The notes below the pieces were generated by a model, which was not told the origin of the DNA, did no database searches, and saw only the letters and a list, made by a program, of their open reading frames with translations. 64,000 bases of DNA. Source: Bacteroidaceae bacterium. GTDB taxonomy: Bacteria; Bacteroidota; Bacteroidia; Bacteroidales; Bacteroidaceae. A program made the translations under genes and the position numbers. The stretch is taken from the NCBI GenBank assembly GCA_017557635.1, contig JAFYYH010000003.1, forward strand, positions 1 through 64,000. The letters are read 5' to 3'. Below are positions 8,992 to 16,678 of the stretch, piece after piece (within the stretch, counting starts at the first letter, position 1; each line of letters opens with the position of its first letter).

Positions 8992-8999
8992 TATCTTTG
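8992..8999 (+). promoter_or_regulatory. -7 promoter element of the exonuclease gene
   Basis: TATCTTTG lies 19 bases before ATG 9019 and excludes the longer reading frame that would begin at 8932 within the toxin gene. Confidence 0.55.
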
Positions 9000-9018
9000 T
9001 CCCTGTTTTTGTGCAGGG

Positions 9019-9510
9019 ATGAAAGATTTTGCAGCTATAGATTTTGAGACAGCAAACAACGAGCCTAGTTCCGTATGTTCAGTAGGCGTTATCATTGTGC
9101 GCGATGGTGAGATTGTAGACTCGTTCTACTCGCTCATAAAGCCGGAGCCAGATTACTACAACTACTGGTGCCAGCGGGTACATGGGTTATGCAGCCGCGA
9201 CACAGACAATGCGCCCGTGTTTCCCGATGTTTGGGCCAAGATTGAACCAATGATAGAAGGCCTGCCTCTTGTGGCGCATAACAGTCCTTTTGATGAAGGC
9301 TGTTTGAAGGCCGTATTCCGCACATATCAGATGGATTATCCAGACTATGATTTCTATGACACTCTTCGCTGCTCACGTAGGAAACTACCAGCTTTAGCAA
9401 ACCATCAGCTGCAAACCGTTGCCGCCGCTTGCGGTTATCAATTAGAGAATCATCACCACGCACTCGCCGATGCCGAAGCTTGCGCTTGGATCGCAAGAGA
9501 GATACTGTAA
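9019..9510 (+). CDS. DnaQ-like DEDDh 3'-5' exonuclease
   Basis: The 163-residue protein is a minimal exonuclease domain. Motif ExoI is AAIDFETANNEPSSVCSVGV (DFET), ExoII is LVAHNSPFDEGCL, and ExoIII is HHHALADAEACA with the His/Asp pair of the DEDDh group. This short family is frequent in Bacteroidetes as a stand-alone protein of uncertain role, perhaps in oligonucleotide turnover or proofreading. Start at ATG 9019 is set by the promoter element 20 bases upstream. It converges with the repeat-protein gene, with one base between the stops. Confidence 0.88.
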   Translation: MKDFAAIDFETANNEPSSVCSVGVIIVRDGEIVDSFYSLIKPEPDYYNYWCQRVHGLCSRDTDNAPVFPDVWAKIEPMIEGLPLVAHNSPFDEGCLKAVFRTYQMDYPDYDFYDTLRCSRRKLPALANHQLQTVAAACGYQLENHHHALADAEACAWIAREIL

Positions 9511-9511
9511 T

Positions 9512-9859
9512 CTAACTCCTTCTTGACCAGGAGCGGCCGGCGGTAACACTGTAATACAGGCCCTTTGAGGTTTGAAGGAGCAACTCCCGGCCGCCATCGG
9601 CCAAACTTTGGAATTCGCCGAATGAGGTGCTGATGTATCTTGATGACCAGGTTCGGCCCTGAGTTACGGAATAATAGACGCCTTTGCTTGTTAGGGCTAT
9701 AAGTTCTCTGCCATATTCCAACAGATCTATGAATGTTCCGCATGACGAACCCACATATCGGGTGGACCACGAACGTCCCGCGGTTACTGAATACTCAATT
9801 TTATTCCCGGCTGGGTTGATTCGGATCAACTCATTGCCACATGTAATCAGTTTTGGCAT
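9512..9859 (-). CDS. Short BNR/beta-propeller-like repeat protein
   Basis: The 115 residues are three copies of a unit of about 38-39 residues of the type YYSVTxGRxWSxRYxxxSxGxF, then a Leu-rich strand and GRELIxxTSKG. The S-x-G-R-x-W turn resembles the Asp-box of BNR and sortilin-type propellers, in which each unit forms part of a blade. Three units are too few for a closed propeller, so it is either a fragment, an oligomeric propeller, or a lectin-like protein. There is no signal peptide. The next gene upstream encodes a small membrane protein 17 bp away, suggesting co-transcription. Confidence 0.55.
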   Translation of the reverse strand: MPKLITCGNELIRINPAGNKIEYSVTAGRSWSTRYVGSSCGTFIDLLEYGRELIALTSKGVYYSVTQGRTWSSRYISTSFGEFQSLADGGRELLLQTSKGLYYSVTAGRSWSRRS

Positions 9860-9876
9860 ACTACAGATGGAATTAG

Positions 9877-10065
9877 TTACTCAACGTAGCGGCGCAATAT
9901 CCGGTTCAGTATCACGCTGATTAAGCCTACAGTAACGCAGATTTTGATTATCGGATCCGGATCTATCTCATAAGAGTAACGTAGAGCGAATAAAACACCC
10001 ACCAACGACACTATTGTCAGAAAGAAACAGATGTTTGACAGAATCTTCTTTGTTCTTGGTTCCAT
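9877..10065 (-). CDS. Small two-helix membrane protein
   Basis: Sixty-two residues with two hydrophobic stretches (roughly 10-28 and 38-54), a basic N-terminus (MEPRTKK) and a basic end (NRILRRYVE), so it should span the membrane twice with both ends inside. I recognise no family. It lies 17 bp upstream of the repeat-protein gene on the same strand. The coding claim rests on the clean hydrophobic pattern and the operon-like spacing. Confidence 0.45.
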   Translation of the reverse strand: MEPRTKKILSNICFFLTIVSLVGVLFALRYSYEIDPDPIIKICVTVGLISVILNRILRRYVE

Positions 10066-10116
10066 AACGGTTAGAGAAGGATTAGGTTCAGCAAATTAAA
10101 TCAATATCCGGGGAAT

Positions 10117-10145
10117 GAGCAAAAAAGAACCGTCCCTAATTGTTC
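10117..10145 (-). repeat. Hairpin repeat, copy 2 (intergenic)
   Basis: A 29-bp element has arms GAGCAA/TTGTTC and the core GGGACGGTTCT on the minus strand. It faces copy 1, so the pair brackets the exonuclease, repeat-protein and small membrane genes. This is the only copy with no intact gene stop, though a TGA triplet (10116-10118) sits at its edge as in the other copies. Confidence 0.65.
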
Positions 10146-10221
10146 TGTATAGTAAATAACTATTTCTAAAGTCTTAACCGAACTTAACAACTTTCCTTGT
10201 GCCCGTTCCGAAAAAACGCCA

Positions 10222-10229
10222 TACGTTTG
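10222..10229 (+). promoter_or_regulatory. -7 promoter element of the deiminase operon
   Basis: TACGTTTG matches TAnnTTTG, and a TTG lies 22 bases upstream at 10197-10199. Transcription would start near 10235, before the candidate ATG codons at 10270 and 10297. Confidence 0.55.
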
Positions 10230-10269
10230 CACCAGAGTTAACGCGTTGATTATTAATTATTTATATATA

Positions 10270-11163
10270 ATGTTCATTATTAAATCAACAAGAAATATGA
10301 TTCAAGATTATCAAACAAACATGGTGTATCTGGCAGAGGGTCTGAGGTATTATAAGCCAGTGTATACAAACTTGCTGAGAGCATTAGAAAAAGAAAGCAT
10401 TCCATACAGGTTTCTGCCCGGAACACAATCCAAGAAACACATATGGGCAAGAGATTATATGCCAATACAATTGGAAAAAGACAAGTTTATGGTACATGAA
10501 TATTCGCCAGACTACCTTGTAGGTTTTGAAGATTACATTCCAAACTATGAAGCCATTGTTAAAGATTTGAATCTTAACTGTATAGTGACGGATATTGATA
10601 TGGACGGAGGGAACGTTGTGAAATGTGGAAAGAAAGTCATTATGACTAATAAGATTATCAGGGGTAACCTGTTACCATATGTTGAGGATATAAAGGATAG
10701 GTTGAAAAGAAGATTAATCAACAGCCTTGAGGATTACATGAAGGCTGAAATTATACTCATCCCCCAAGACCGATACGATGAATATGGTCACGCCGACGGG
10801 ATGGTGCGTTATATCGGGGCTAACGATGTTTTGATGAACTGTTACGAGAATCTTGATCCTAACCTGCATGATCAATTAAAGGATATACTCTCCCGCCATT
10901 TCCATGTGGAAACACTCCATTTTAAGATTCCCAGGTGCAGCAAATATGTTTGGGCTTACATTAATTTCCTGCAAGTGGGCAGATGCATATTTGTTCCCGG
11001 ATTAGGTATAGAAGAGGATAAACTGGCAATCGAACAGATACAATCATTCTACCCTAACCATAAGGTAATATTAATTGATGGATGCATGGATCTGGTTCGT
11101 GAGGGCGGTGCGTTGAACTGCATATCATGGAATATACTGACAGACTTACCTAAAGAAGAATGA
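10270..11163 (+). CDS. Agmatine-deiminase/peptidylarginine-deiminase-family protein
   Basis: The 297-residue protein (from ATG 10270; ATG 10297 is an alternative) has the full active-site set of the PAD_porph fold: WARDYMP at 59-65, DGGN at 112-115, HADG at 174-177 and the nucleophile Cys284 in GGALNCISW. It is therefore likely an active guanidine-group hydrolase, splitting agmatine, arginine or a protein arginine side chain with release of ammonia. It is shorter than ordinary agmatine deiminases (about 340-370) and AT-rich. No carbamoyltransferase or putrescine genes accompany it. Instead it overlaps a cysteine peptidase gene by four bases, suggesting an unusual role. Confidence 0.8.
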   Translation: MFIIKSTRNMIQDYQTNMVYLAEGLRYYKPVYTNLLRALEKESIPYRFLPGTQSKKHIWARDYMPIQLEKDKFMVHEYSPDYLVGFEDYIPNYEAIVKDLNLNCIVTDIDMDGGNVVKCGKKVIMTNKIIRGNLLPYVEDIKDRLKRRLINSLEDYMKAEIILIPQDRYDEYGHADGMVRYIGANDVLMNCYENLDPNLHDQLKDILSRHFHVETLHFKIPRCSKYVWAYINFLQVGRCIFVPGLGIEEDKLAIEQIQSFYPNHKVILIDGCMDLVREGGALNCISWNILTDLPKEE

Positions 11164-11870
11164 GCCTTATGATTTCACCCAAATTAATAAAGAACCTCTA
11201 TTTAAATGGAGATAAATTACAAGCAATAGGTAGGAAAGGAACCCTAACAGAGGTTTTTGCAAGACAAGGATTTCTGGATGCCGCCTGTTGCGTTTATAGT
11301 CTAATGATGTTGCTTATTCTACACAAGAAATTGGATTGGAATGATCTGGTAGATGAAGAACTATCCCCAAACGATAGTTTTGCAGATTCAATCCGAGATT
11401 ATTTTCTGGAGTTCCTTATTGGAAAGTGCCAAGGAGGACATCAGTTTGACTGGTTGTCAGAATTACTGAACAATAATTGTTTCAATGCCAACCTTTCAAA
11501 AGTGTATTGTATGGCACGCAATAAAGACACCACTGTCAGCAGGCATGAATTACATAAGATAATCAAGTCACAACTTGACAAAAGGCTACCGTTTATGCTG
11601 GGCTATTCAAGAAAAAAAGGGAGCGGACATGCAGTTGTTGTAATTGGATACAGTAAGGAAAAAGGAAACAAATTACGCCTGTACTGTCTGGACCCGGGTG
11701 GTCCCTTAGGTTATTTGCAGGTATGGAACAATATAATTGACCTGGATTATTTCTCATTGGATGATGAATCAAGAACTGATTACAATTATCGTGAAGAGGA
11801 TAATGTACTGGTAAATAAAATCCTAATCATCAAAGATGATAACCCTAAGGAACCTGTTTATCCCTTTTGA
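11160..11870 (+). CDS. Papain/C39-like cysteine peptidase
   Basis: The 236-residue protein shows the Cys-His-Asp order of the papain fold: GFLDAACCVYSLMMLLIL (Cys43/44 followed by a helix), KKGSGHAVVVIGY (His157) and LYCLDPGG (Asp178). This layout matches C39-like and related peptidases, in which His lies in GHA/W.V and the third residue in LDP. There is no signal peptide or ABC-transporter portion, so it is a soluble cytoplasmic enzyme. The start overlaps the deiminase stop (ATGA), implying joint translation. Which Cys is catalytic, and whether it cleaves peptides, is inference. Confidence 0.6.
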   Translation: MSLMISPKLIKNLYLNGDKLQAIGRKGTLTEVFARQGFLDAACCVYSLMMLLILHKKLDWNDLVDEELSPNDSFADSIRDYFLEFLIGKCQGGHQFDWLSELLNNNCFNANLSKVYCMARNKDTTVSRHELHKIIKSQLDKRLPFMLGYSRKKGSGHAVVVIGYSKEKGNKLRLYCLDPGGPLGYLQVWNNIIDLDYFSLDDESRTDYNYREEDNVLVNKILIIKDDNPKEPVYPF

Positions 11871-11885
11871 TTCTAAACTAATTTG

Positions 11886-11893
11886 TATTTTTG
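11886..11893 (+). promoter_or_regulatory. -7 promoter element upstream of the MPG-like gene
   Basis: TATTTTTG lies 27 bases before ATG 11921, so the third gene of this set may have its own start in addition to read-through. Confidence 0.45.
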
Positions 11894-11920
11894 TTTCAGA
11901 GAGTTTGTTTTTAATAAGAT

Positions 11921-12604
11921 ATGAGTGATTTTAGTTTTCTTCTGAATCCATTTGATGGTATAACAGGAGGTAATACGAAAGAGTTTGAAGATAAGTGCAA
12001 GGAGATAGCAAAAGATCTGTTTAAAAACTATTGCATAAGCATCGGAAATAATACACGATATTACTTCGCTGAGATTGAGTTCTATTACTGGGAAAATGAA
12101 AAGTGGAATGATGATTGGAATAGAGTGACATACCCCAGAGATGACAAAAAAGCTGGACAACTGTTCTATCATAGTAGCGGCATAGATATTTGCTTTAACA
12201 GCAGTTATTGTGATAAAAAATTTGGAGGTATTCTAATCAGAGCCATTAAAGGTCAAAATGACATAGTGACCGCAGGACCCCTTGTCTGCAGTCAATTGAT
12301 ATTGAACTCATGCAGTCCAAAAGAAATGCCTAAGCTGGAATATACCGGTGATAATAGGAATGTACCAGTTGAGCAATCAATACGTTCATTAGGCAAAAAG
12401 GATATGGAAAAAGAAAGAGCCAGAAAGGATGGGTTGAAGCTTTGTTTTTACGATTCAAGTATTGGAATGAACAATACCAGCAACTATGATAAAGATAAGA
12501 TTCCGGAAAAGAATGTTTGGAATCCCAGAAGGTATTATTTTGATAAAAATACAGGCGACATCAAAATAGCTAAAGCTTCATATTCATCACCTGAAAAGAG
12601 ATGA
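11921..12604 (+). CDS. Unknown protein with a layout recalling 3-methyladenine DNA glycosylase (MPG)
   Basis: I do not recognise a named family with certainty in this 227-residue protein. The segment from about residue 48 to 110 follows the MPG/AAG pattern: an acidic strand (FAEIEFYYW, cf. ETEAY with the catalytic Glu), a later Gly-x-Leu-Phe-Tyr turn leading to a hydrophobic strand (AGQLFYHSSGIDICFNSS) and then GGILIRAI (cf. VLLRALEP). The rest is Lys-rich and unlike MPG. It may be a distant member of that fold or only share a barrel topology. It sits 50 bp after the peptidase gene, is equally AT-rich, and its TGA overlaps a repeat element. Confidence 0.45.
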   Translation: MSDFSFLLNPFDGITGGNTKEFEDKCKEIAKDLFKNYCISIGNNTRYYFAEIEFYYWENEKWNDDWNRVTYPRDDKKAGQLFYHSSGIDICFNSSYCDKKFGGILIRAIKGQNDIVTAGPLVCSQLILNSCSPKEMPKLEYTGDNRNVPVEQSIRSLGKKDMEKERARKDGLKLCFYDSSIGMNNTSNYDKDKIPEKNVWNPRRYYFDKNTGDIKIAKASYSSPEKR

Positions 12605-12630
12605 ACAATTAAGAACCGTCCCTAATTGTC
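12603..12630 (-). repeat. Stop-codon-overlapping hairpin repeat, copy 3
   Basis: A 28-bp element has arms GAACAATTA/TAATTGTC around the core (GGGACGGTTCT on the minus strand). The upstream gene's TGA (12602-12604) overlaps its first bases. Its TTG at 12626-12628 could also serve as a -33 element for the following gene. Confidence 0.7.
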
Positions 12631-12646
12631 TATGGAGGATTTATCT

Positions 12647-12654
12647 TAACTTTG
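12647..12654 (+). promoter_or_regulatory. -7 promoter element of the PPOX lipoprotein gene
   Basis: TAACTTTG, a full TAnnTTTG match, lies 19 bases before ATG 12674. Confidence 0.6.
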
Positions 12655-12673
12655 CCAACAAACGACCAATTAT

Positions 12674-13192
12674 ATGAAAAGATTTTTCCTGATTGCTGTG
12701 GCCGCATTGATGGTTATGTCATGCGGTAACAACGCACAGAAACAAAGTACTGAAAGCAACGGAACTATGATTACAAAGACTACCCCTAACCCCGCTAACG
12801 CACTGCGCGCTCAGCAGTTCCTCAAGGAAGCAGGAACATATTATCTGGCTACTGTTGACGGTGACCAGCCTCACGTACGTCCCTTTGGCACCGCCGAGAT
12901 TTTTGAGGGAAAGCTTTACATCCAGACCGGTAAGGTCAAGAACGTCTACAAGCAGCTGGAGGCCAATCCCAAGGCTGAGATCTGCGCCTTCAAGGACGGC
13001 AAGTGGATTCGTATAGTATGTGAACTTGTGGCCGATGAACGCATCGAGGCCAAGAAGGATATGCTTGACAAGAATGAGTCACTGCGCTCCATGTACAATG
13101 AGAATGATGACAACACCATCGTGCTCTATCTGCGCAATGCTACGGCTACAATTTCGTCATTCACATCGGACCCCGAGACATTTACTTTCTGA
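12674..13192 (+). CDS. Pyridoxamine-5'-phosphate-oxidase-like split-barrel lipoprotein
   Basis: The 172 residues begin with a lipoprotein signal (KRFFLIAVAALMVMSCG, lipobox VMSC). Then comes a compact PPOX-type flavin-binding split barrel from about residue 40: RAQQFLKEAGTYYLATVDGD, QPHVRPFGTAEIFEGKLYIQ, TGKVKNVYKQLEANPKAEIC. Cytoplasmic PPOX/nitroreductase-like relatives of about 130-140 residues are common in anaerobes. The lipid anchor, which would place this one in the envelope, is unusual. Possible ligands are FMN, heme or F420; none can be fixed here. The next gene starts 24 bases downstream on the same strand, so the two may form an operon. Confidence 0.75.
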   Translation: MKRFFLIAVAALMVMSCGNNAQKQSTESNGTMITKTTPNPANALRAQQFLKEAGTYYLATVDGDQPHVRPFGTAEIFEGKLYIQTGKVKNVYKQLEANPKAEICAFKDGKWIRIVCELVADERIEAKKDMLDKNESLRSMYNENDDNTIVLYLRNATATISSFTSDPETFTF

Positions 13193-13216
13193 TTTAATCA
13201 ATTAAAAACTGAGAAT

Positions 13217-14050
13217 ATGAAAAGGCTATTTATTTCAGCGTTTGCTGCACTGTTTACGTTGGGCGTATCGGCCCAGGACAATATGGAGGCGTTCAAGCAC
13301 CTTGCTGTTGGTGTCGAGGCCGGTCTCCACGGAGTGGGTCTTGAAGTCGCAATGCCGGTTCACAAGCATCTGGTGGTAAGAGCAGGTTATAACTGGGTTC
13401 CGTCGGGTGATCTTGTCAACGCGGAATTCAACATCGATACAAAGGACCTTAAGCAGGCACAGGAGCAGTATGATGCCGTTATGCATTTCCAGCACAAGTT
13501 CGGTGATGAGGCCCCCATCAATGCAGGTATGCAGGTTGGTTTGCAGAACCTTAAACTCATGCTCAACTGGTATCCTTTCGAGTCAAGCCGATTCTACCTT
13601 GCCGGCGGTATCTATTGCGCAGCAAACAAGAACTCGTTCCTGAACCTTCACGGAAATACTACCGAGAATGATTGGGCTGCACTGCAGGAACTTCGCCAGA
13701 AGACCGGTGATGACAGTTACGAGATTGCCCTTGAGATCGGCAACGAGAAGTATCCCGTCATTGAGAAGGACGGCTGCGGTTACATGCAGGCCGATTACAA
13801 GTTTGATCCGCTCAAGTATTACGTAGGTCTTGGTCTGGGCAGGAGCGTTCCCAACAAGCGTGTGGGACTCCAGTTCGAGTTGGGCACAATGATCTACACA
13901 GGCGCCAAGTTCTATCTTCAGGACAAGGAGGTTGTTATGGCCGATGCCGCCGAGCAGTTAGGCGATCAGGTTAAGGTCATTTCAGAATACGTTACAAAGT
14001 TCCCGCTCTATCCGCAGCTTACACTGCGCCTGAACTTCCTGGCGTTCTAA
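13217..14050 (+). CDS. Probable outer-membrane beta-barrel protein
   Basis: The 277-residue protein has a Sec signal (KRLFISAFAALFTLGVSAQ) and alternating polar/hydrophobic strands rich in Gly and Tyr (HLAVGVEAGLHGVGLEVAMP, LVVRAGYNW, YYVGLGLGRSV, VGLQFELGTMIYTG). It ends LTLRLNFLAF, a terminal aromatic strand as seen in outer-membrane barrels. No specific function can be given. It follows the PPOX lipoprotein by 24 bp. The stop region overlaps by four bases with the convergent ABC ATPase gene. Confidence 0.65.
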   Translation: MKRLFISAFAALFTLGVSAQDNMEAFKHLAVGVEAGLHGVGLEVAMPVHKHLVVRAGYNWVPSGDLVNAEFNIDTKDLKQAQEQYDAVMHFQHKFGDEAPINAGMQVGLQNLKLMLNWYPFESSRFYLAGGIYCAANKNSFLNLHGNTTENDWAALQELRQKTGDDSYEIALEIGNEKYPVIEKDGCGYMQADYKFDPLKYYVGLGLGRSVPNKRVGLQFELGTMIYTGAKFYLQDKEVVMADAAEQLGDQVKVISEYVTKFPLYPQLTLRLNFLAF

Positions 14051-14727
14051 CCCCGGATATACTCCAGACGGACCAGGTCCTCGCGTGAGTGAATCTGGTG
14101 AGTATAACCGTCACGGAGCAGGTATAAGTCATCGGCCACCTTTATGATTTCCTCATAAATGTGGTCGGTGATTATTATGCCCTTGGTGGCTTTCTGCTCC
14201 AGAATGAGATTGCGGATCTTTTCATCGTAACAGGGAGCGATGTTTGAGAACGGCTCGTCCAGGATGCAGAACTCGGCATCGGCGTTAAGCACCAGGAACA
14301 GCTCGGCTATTCGCTGCTCGCCTCCCGACAGATCCTTGAACTTCATATTCTTGTAGTCCTCATAGGCAGGAGAGAATGCAATCATCTTATTGTAATCGAC
14401 GCCATATAATTCAAAGGCGCGCCCTACCCTCATGCCCCGCGGAATGAAATGCTCCTGCGGCAGATACTTAACCCTTAGGCCGATATGCCCGTAGTCGGTT
14501 CGCTCCTCATCATTCAGGCGGATGAACTTGTTCTGCGGACGGATTCCTCCCATGATGCATTTGAAAAGGCAGGACTTGCCGGTTCCGTTCCGGCCCAGCA
14601 CGCCAGTGACCTTACCCTTGTAGGCGGTCATGTATGCGCACTGCAGGACGGTGGTCTTTCCAAAGTCCAGCTGCACACTGTCAATCAGCAGTTTTCCTCT
14701 CTCATCCTCCTCCATTGAGCCACGCAT
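14047..14727 (-). CDS. ABC transporter ATP-binding protein
   Basis: The 226-residue nucleotide-binding domain shows Walker A GRNGTGKSCLF, the signature DLSGGEQRIAELFL, Walker B FCILDEPFSN and the switch His in IIITDHIYEE. It resembles the small ATPases of the CcmA/LptB-like group. The only membrane protein next to it is a 116-residue protein encoded upstream and overlapping by 26 bp. That is too small for a normal permease, so the partner may be encoded elsewhere or be an atypical subunit. Start could also be ATG 14715 (MEEDERGK). Substrate unknown. Confidence 0.85.
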   Translation of the reverse strand: MRGSMEEDERGKLLIDSVQLDFGKTTVLQCAYMTAYKGKVTGVLGRNGTGKSCLFKCIMGGIRPQNKFIRLNDEERTDYGHIGLRVKYLPQEHFIPRGMRVGRAFELYGVDYNKMIAFSPAYEDYKNMKFKDLSGGEQRIAELFLVLNADAEFCILDEPFSNIAPCYDEKIRNLILEQKATKGIIITDHIYEEIIKVADDLYLLRDGYTHQIHSREDLVRLEYIRG

Positions 14728-15052
14728 CTATTAAGGGGTAAACATATATCACAAGCCGGTACAGTATCCTGAAGAATATATACTCAATCACTATCGGTAT
14801 GACGTAGTATTCGGTACGGCTTATGCCCAGATTCAGGTAGAAGTATATGGTATTCTTGTTGTCAAAGGTCTTGTAGAGATACCACACTATCGGAATGGAA
14901 ACCAGTTTCAGAACGCCGCAGATGAATTGGCCTTCACCATCGGGCCCGTTGGAAATCAAAGCCCACAGAGCGCCGAACGTGGGTATGGCGGCGACTATGA
15001 AATAGCCCACCCCGTACCTGAATGACAACTTTATTTTCTGCAGAAAGTTCAT
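14702..15052 (-). CDS. Small multi-helix membrane protein in ABC/TlpA cluster
   Basis: The 116-residue protein has about three hydrophobic segments (YFIVAAIPTFGALWAL, GVLKLVSIPIVWYLYKTF, YYVIPIVIEYIFFRILYRLV) and a ISRTEYY segment before the last one. The Leu-Gly-(I/V)-S-R-x-(E/Q)-(F/Y) pattern occurs in ABC permeases of the ABC-2-like type, so it may be a reduced permease-like subunit for the ATPase it overlaps. The gene starts three bases after the TlpA-like gene ends, consistent with a three-gene operon. Confidence 0.5.
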   Translation of the reverse strand: MNFLQKIKLSFRYGVGYFIVAAIPTFGALWALISNGPDGEGQFICGVLKLVSIPIVWYLYKTFDNKNTIYFYLNLGISRTEYYVIPIVIEYIFFRILYRLVIYVYPLIDAWLNGGG

Positions 15053-15055
15053 GTT

Positions 15056-16594
15056 TTACTCGTCAAGCAGTACACGTATCTTCTCTTCTGTGTCTTTACG
15101 TGACGGCCTCAGATGGCTGCCGTAATCCACTATCAGACCCTTCTTGTTGATGAGGATGTAGTACGGGATTCCGTTTTCACCCAGCTTTATGATGTGGTCT
15201 ATCCCGTCGGCCTGCTCAGGGGTCATAAGGTAATCCTCAATCATGGTTCCAAAGGTCGATACGCTGTCCTGATACTGGGTAGTGCCAAAAATCATGTTCA
15301 CGATCTTGAGCGGCTCACCCTCAAACTTCTTTGCCAGTTCCCGCTGATAAGGCCTCTCCTCAACGCATCCGCGACACCAGTGCGAACCTATGTTGATGTA
15401 AATGACCTTATGCTCGTTCTGCTCTACAGTGTTACGCAGCAGCAGTACGCCATCATTTACTTTGGCCGATGCGCCCGCCCTGTCACTGATCTTATCGGGA
15501 TAGAGGATGGCGTTTGTCAGCACGCTGGGATCATCCTTGAATGACTTGCGCGAGAGGTATCGGTCACGGATGGAGAGTTTCAGGATGGGGTTGGTGACGT
15601 TCTTGGTGAAATAGGAATAGAACTGCTCAAACTTCTCAGTATCATTCTGGTCAATGAACTCATTGAAGTAGTCAGCAATCAGCGCCTCACGCAGCATACC
15701 GTTACGGGTTATCTTCTTGATATGCTCCATATAACCCTCAAAACGCTCCTGCGGGGTCTCGTCCTTATGATCTTTCCAATAGGTGTATCCCAGCCAGTCA
15801 TTCACGCGGTTTACCGCATTATAGAGGTTGCCGTTCAGGCAGGGGCTCTCAAGCAGTTCCTCAAATTTCTTAAGGTCAAGCAGGGCATCCACGTCACCTC
15901 CCATTTGCTCAATCTGCAGGAGCAAACCATGGGCCGATGAGTAATAATCCGTCTCAACCTCCTTACGGCAGAACTCGGCAAGTTCATCACTGGGATTCTC
16001 ATTCTTTATGAAACTGTCCAGCCTTTCCAGATACTCACTGCGACGGTTGGAGTACTCCTGAGCCATTCTCCTGACCCCCTCTTCATCCGAGCCGTAAATA
16101 CCGGGATGCACGCCTGACCAGTTGCGCAGGTAGTATCGGTTGTGGAACAGGGTCAGTTTGTTGTTGTTATCGGCCCCCTTTCCGGTGCAGGTTACATGCA
16201 TCAGGTCCGCATAATCTATCTCAAGATGAAGCGAATCACCCGGAGCGATTATCACCTCAGGCATGTACGGGTTTATTGAGACCTGCCGCAGCGCGTAGGG
16301 CGTGAACTGGAATGAGAAAGAGTTGTCATCCCAGATAGGCGAATCTATGGTTATGGGAACGGTGCCAAGCGTGGGGATGGTCAGCCTTACGTACTTGGTG
16401 TCGGGGTAGACATTGCGGTTGCGGATATGTCCCGTGATGATTGCAGGCTTCTGATAATCTGTCTTCGGGGCCGATGTCACCGAAAGGTCGCTGATTATGT
16501 CGGTAAGTACCATCGGGGTTTCCGGCTCGTTTCGGCACGAGCAGATGAGGATGCAAGCAAGGGCTGTCAACCCGAAAGGGAAAAGGCGCTTCAT
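15056..16594 (-). CDS. TlpA-like thioredoxin-domain lipoprotein
   Basis: I begin at ATG 16594, giving 512 residues with a lipoprotein signal ending in LICSC. About 350 residues of DUF4369-like and helical sequence follow. The last 130 residues are a thioredoxin domain with the redox motif WCRGC ([19 protein letters not shown]) and the cis-Pro segment [20 protein letters not shown]. Such proteins are abundant in Bacteroidetes envelopes, as thiol-disulfide reductases for cytochrome maturation or extracytoplasmic protein repair. The start is supported by a TATATTTG element 26 bases upstream. It is the first gene of the putative operon with the membrane protein and ABC ATPase. Confidence 0.8.
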   Translation of the reverse strand: MKRLFPFGLTALACILICSCRNEPETPMVLTDIISDLSVTSAPKTDYQKPAIITGHIRNRNVYPDTKYVRLTIPTLGTVPITIDSPIWDDNSFSFQFTPYALRQVSINPYMPEVIIAPGDSLHLEIDYADLMHVTCTGKGADNNNKLTLFHNRYYLRNWSGVHPGIYGSDEEGVRRMAQEYSNRRSEYLERLDSFIKNENPSDELAEFCRKEVETDYYSSAHGLLLQIEQMGGDVDALLDLKKFEELLESPCLNGNLYNAVNRVNDWLGYTYWKDHKDETPQERFEGYMEHIKKITRNGMLREALIADYFNEFIDQNDTEKFEQFYSYFTKNVTNPILKLSIRDRYLSRKSFKDDPSVLTNAILYPDKISDRAGASAKVNDGVLLLRNTVEQNEHKVIYINIGSHWCRGCVEERPYQRELAKKFEGEPLKIVNMIFGTTQYQDSVSTFGTMIEDYLMTPEQADGIDHIIKLGENGIPYYILINKKGLIVDYGSHLRPSRKDTEEKIRVLLDE

Positions 16595-16619
16595 ACGTAA
16601 AATAGGTTTAGTAGGTTCA

Positions 16620-16627
16620 CAAATATA
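16620..16627 (-). promoter_or_regulatory. -7 promoter element of the TlpA-like gene
   Basis: TATATTTG on the minus strand, 25 bases before ATG 16594. It is back to back with the uvrA promoter, which begins only 24 bases away. Confidence 0.5.
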
Positions 16628-16650
16628 AGCCATTTTTGCTGATTATGTAG

Positions 16651-16658
16651 TAACTTTG
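16651..16658 (+). promoter_or_regulatory. -7 promoter element of uvrA
   Basis: TAACTTTG matches TAnnTTTG fully. A transcript would start near 16664, leaving a leader of about 15 bases before GTG 16679. The in-frame TTG at 16670 would leave almost none. Confidence 0.55.
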
Positions 16659-16678
16659 CAAGTCCAAAATTGCAAAGG

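Noticed and set aside
8931-10145. Facing repeat copies 1 and 2 as ends of an insertion sequence
   Set aside because: No transposase lies between them and the same element occurs singly at stop codons elsewhere; I keep only the idea of a possible cassette.
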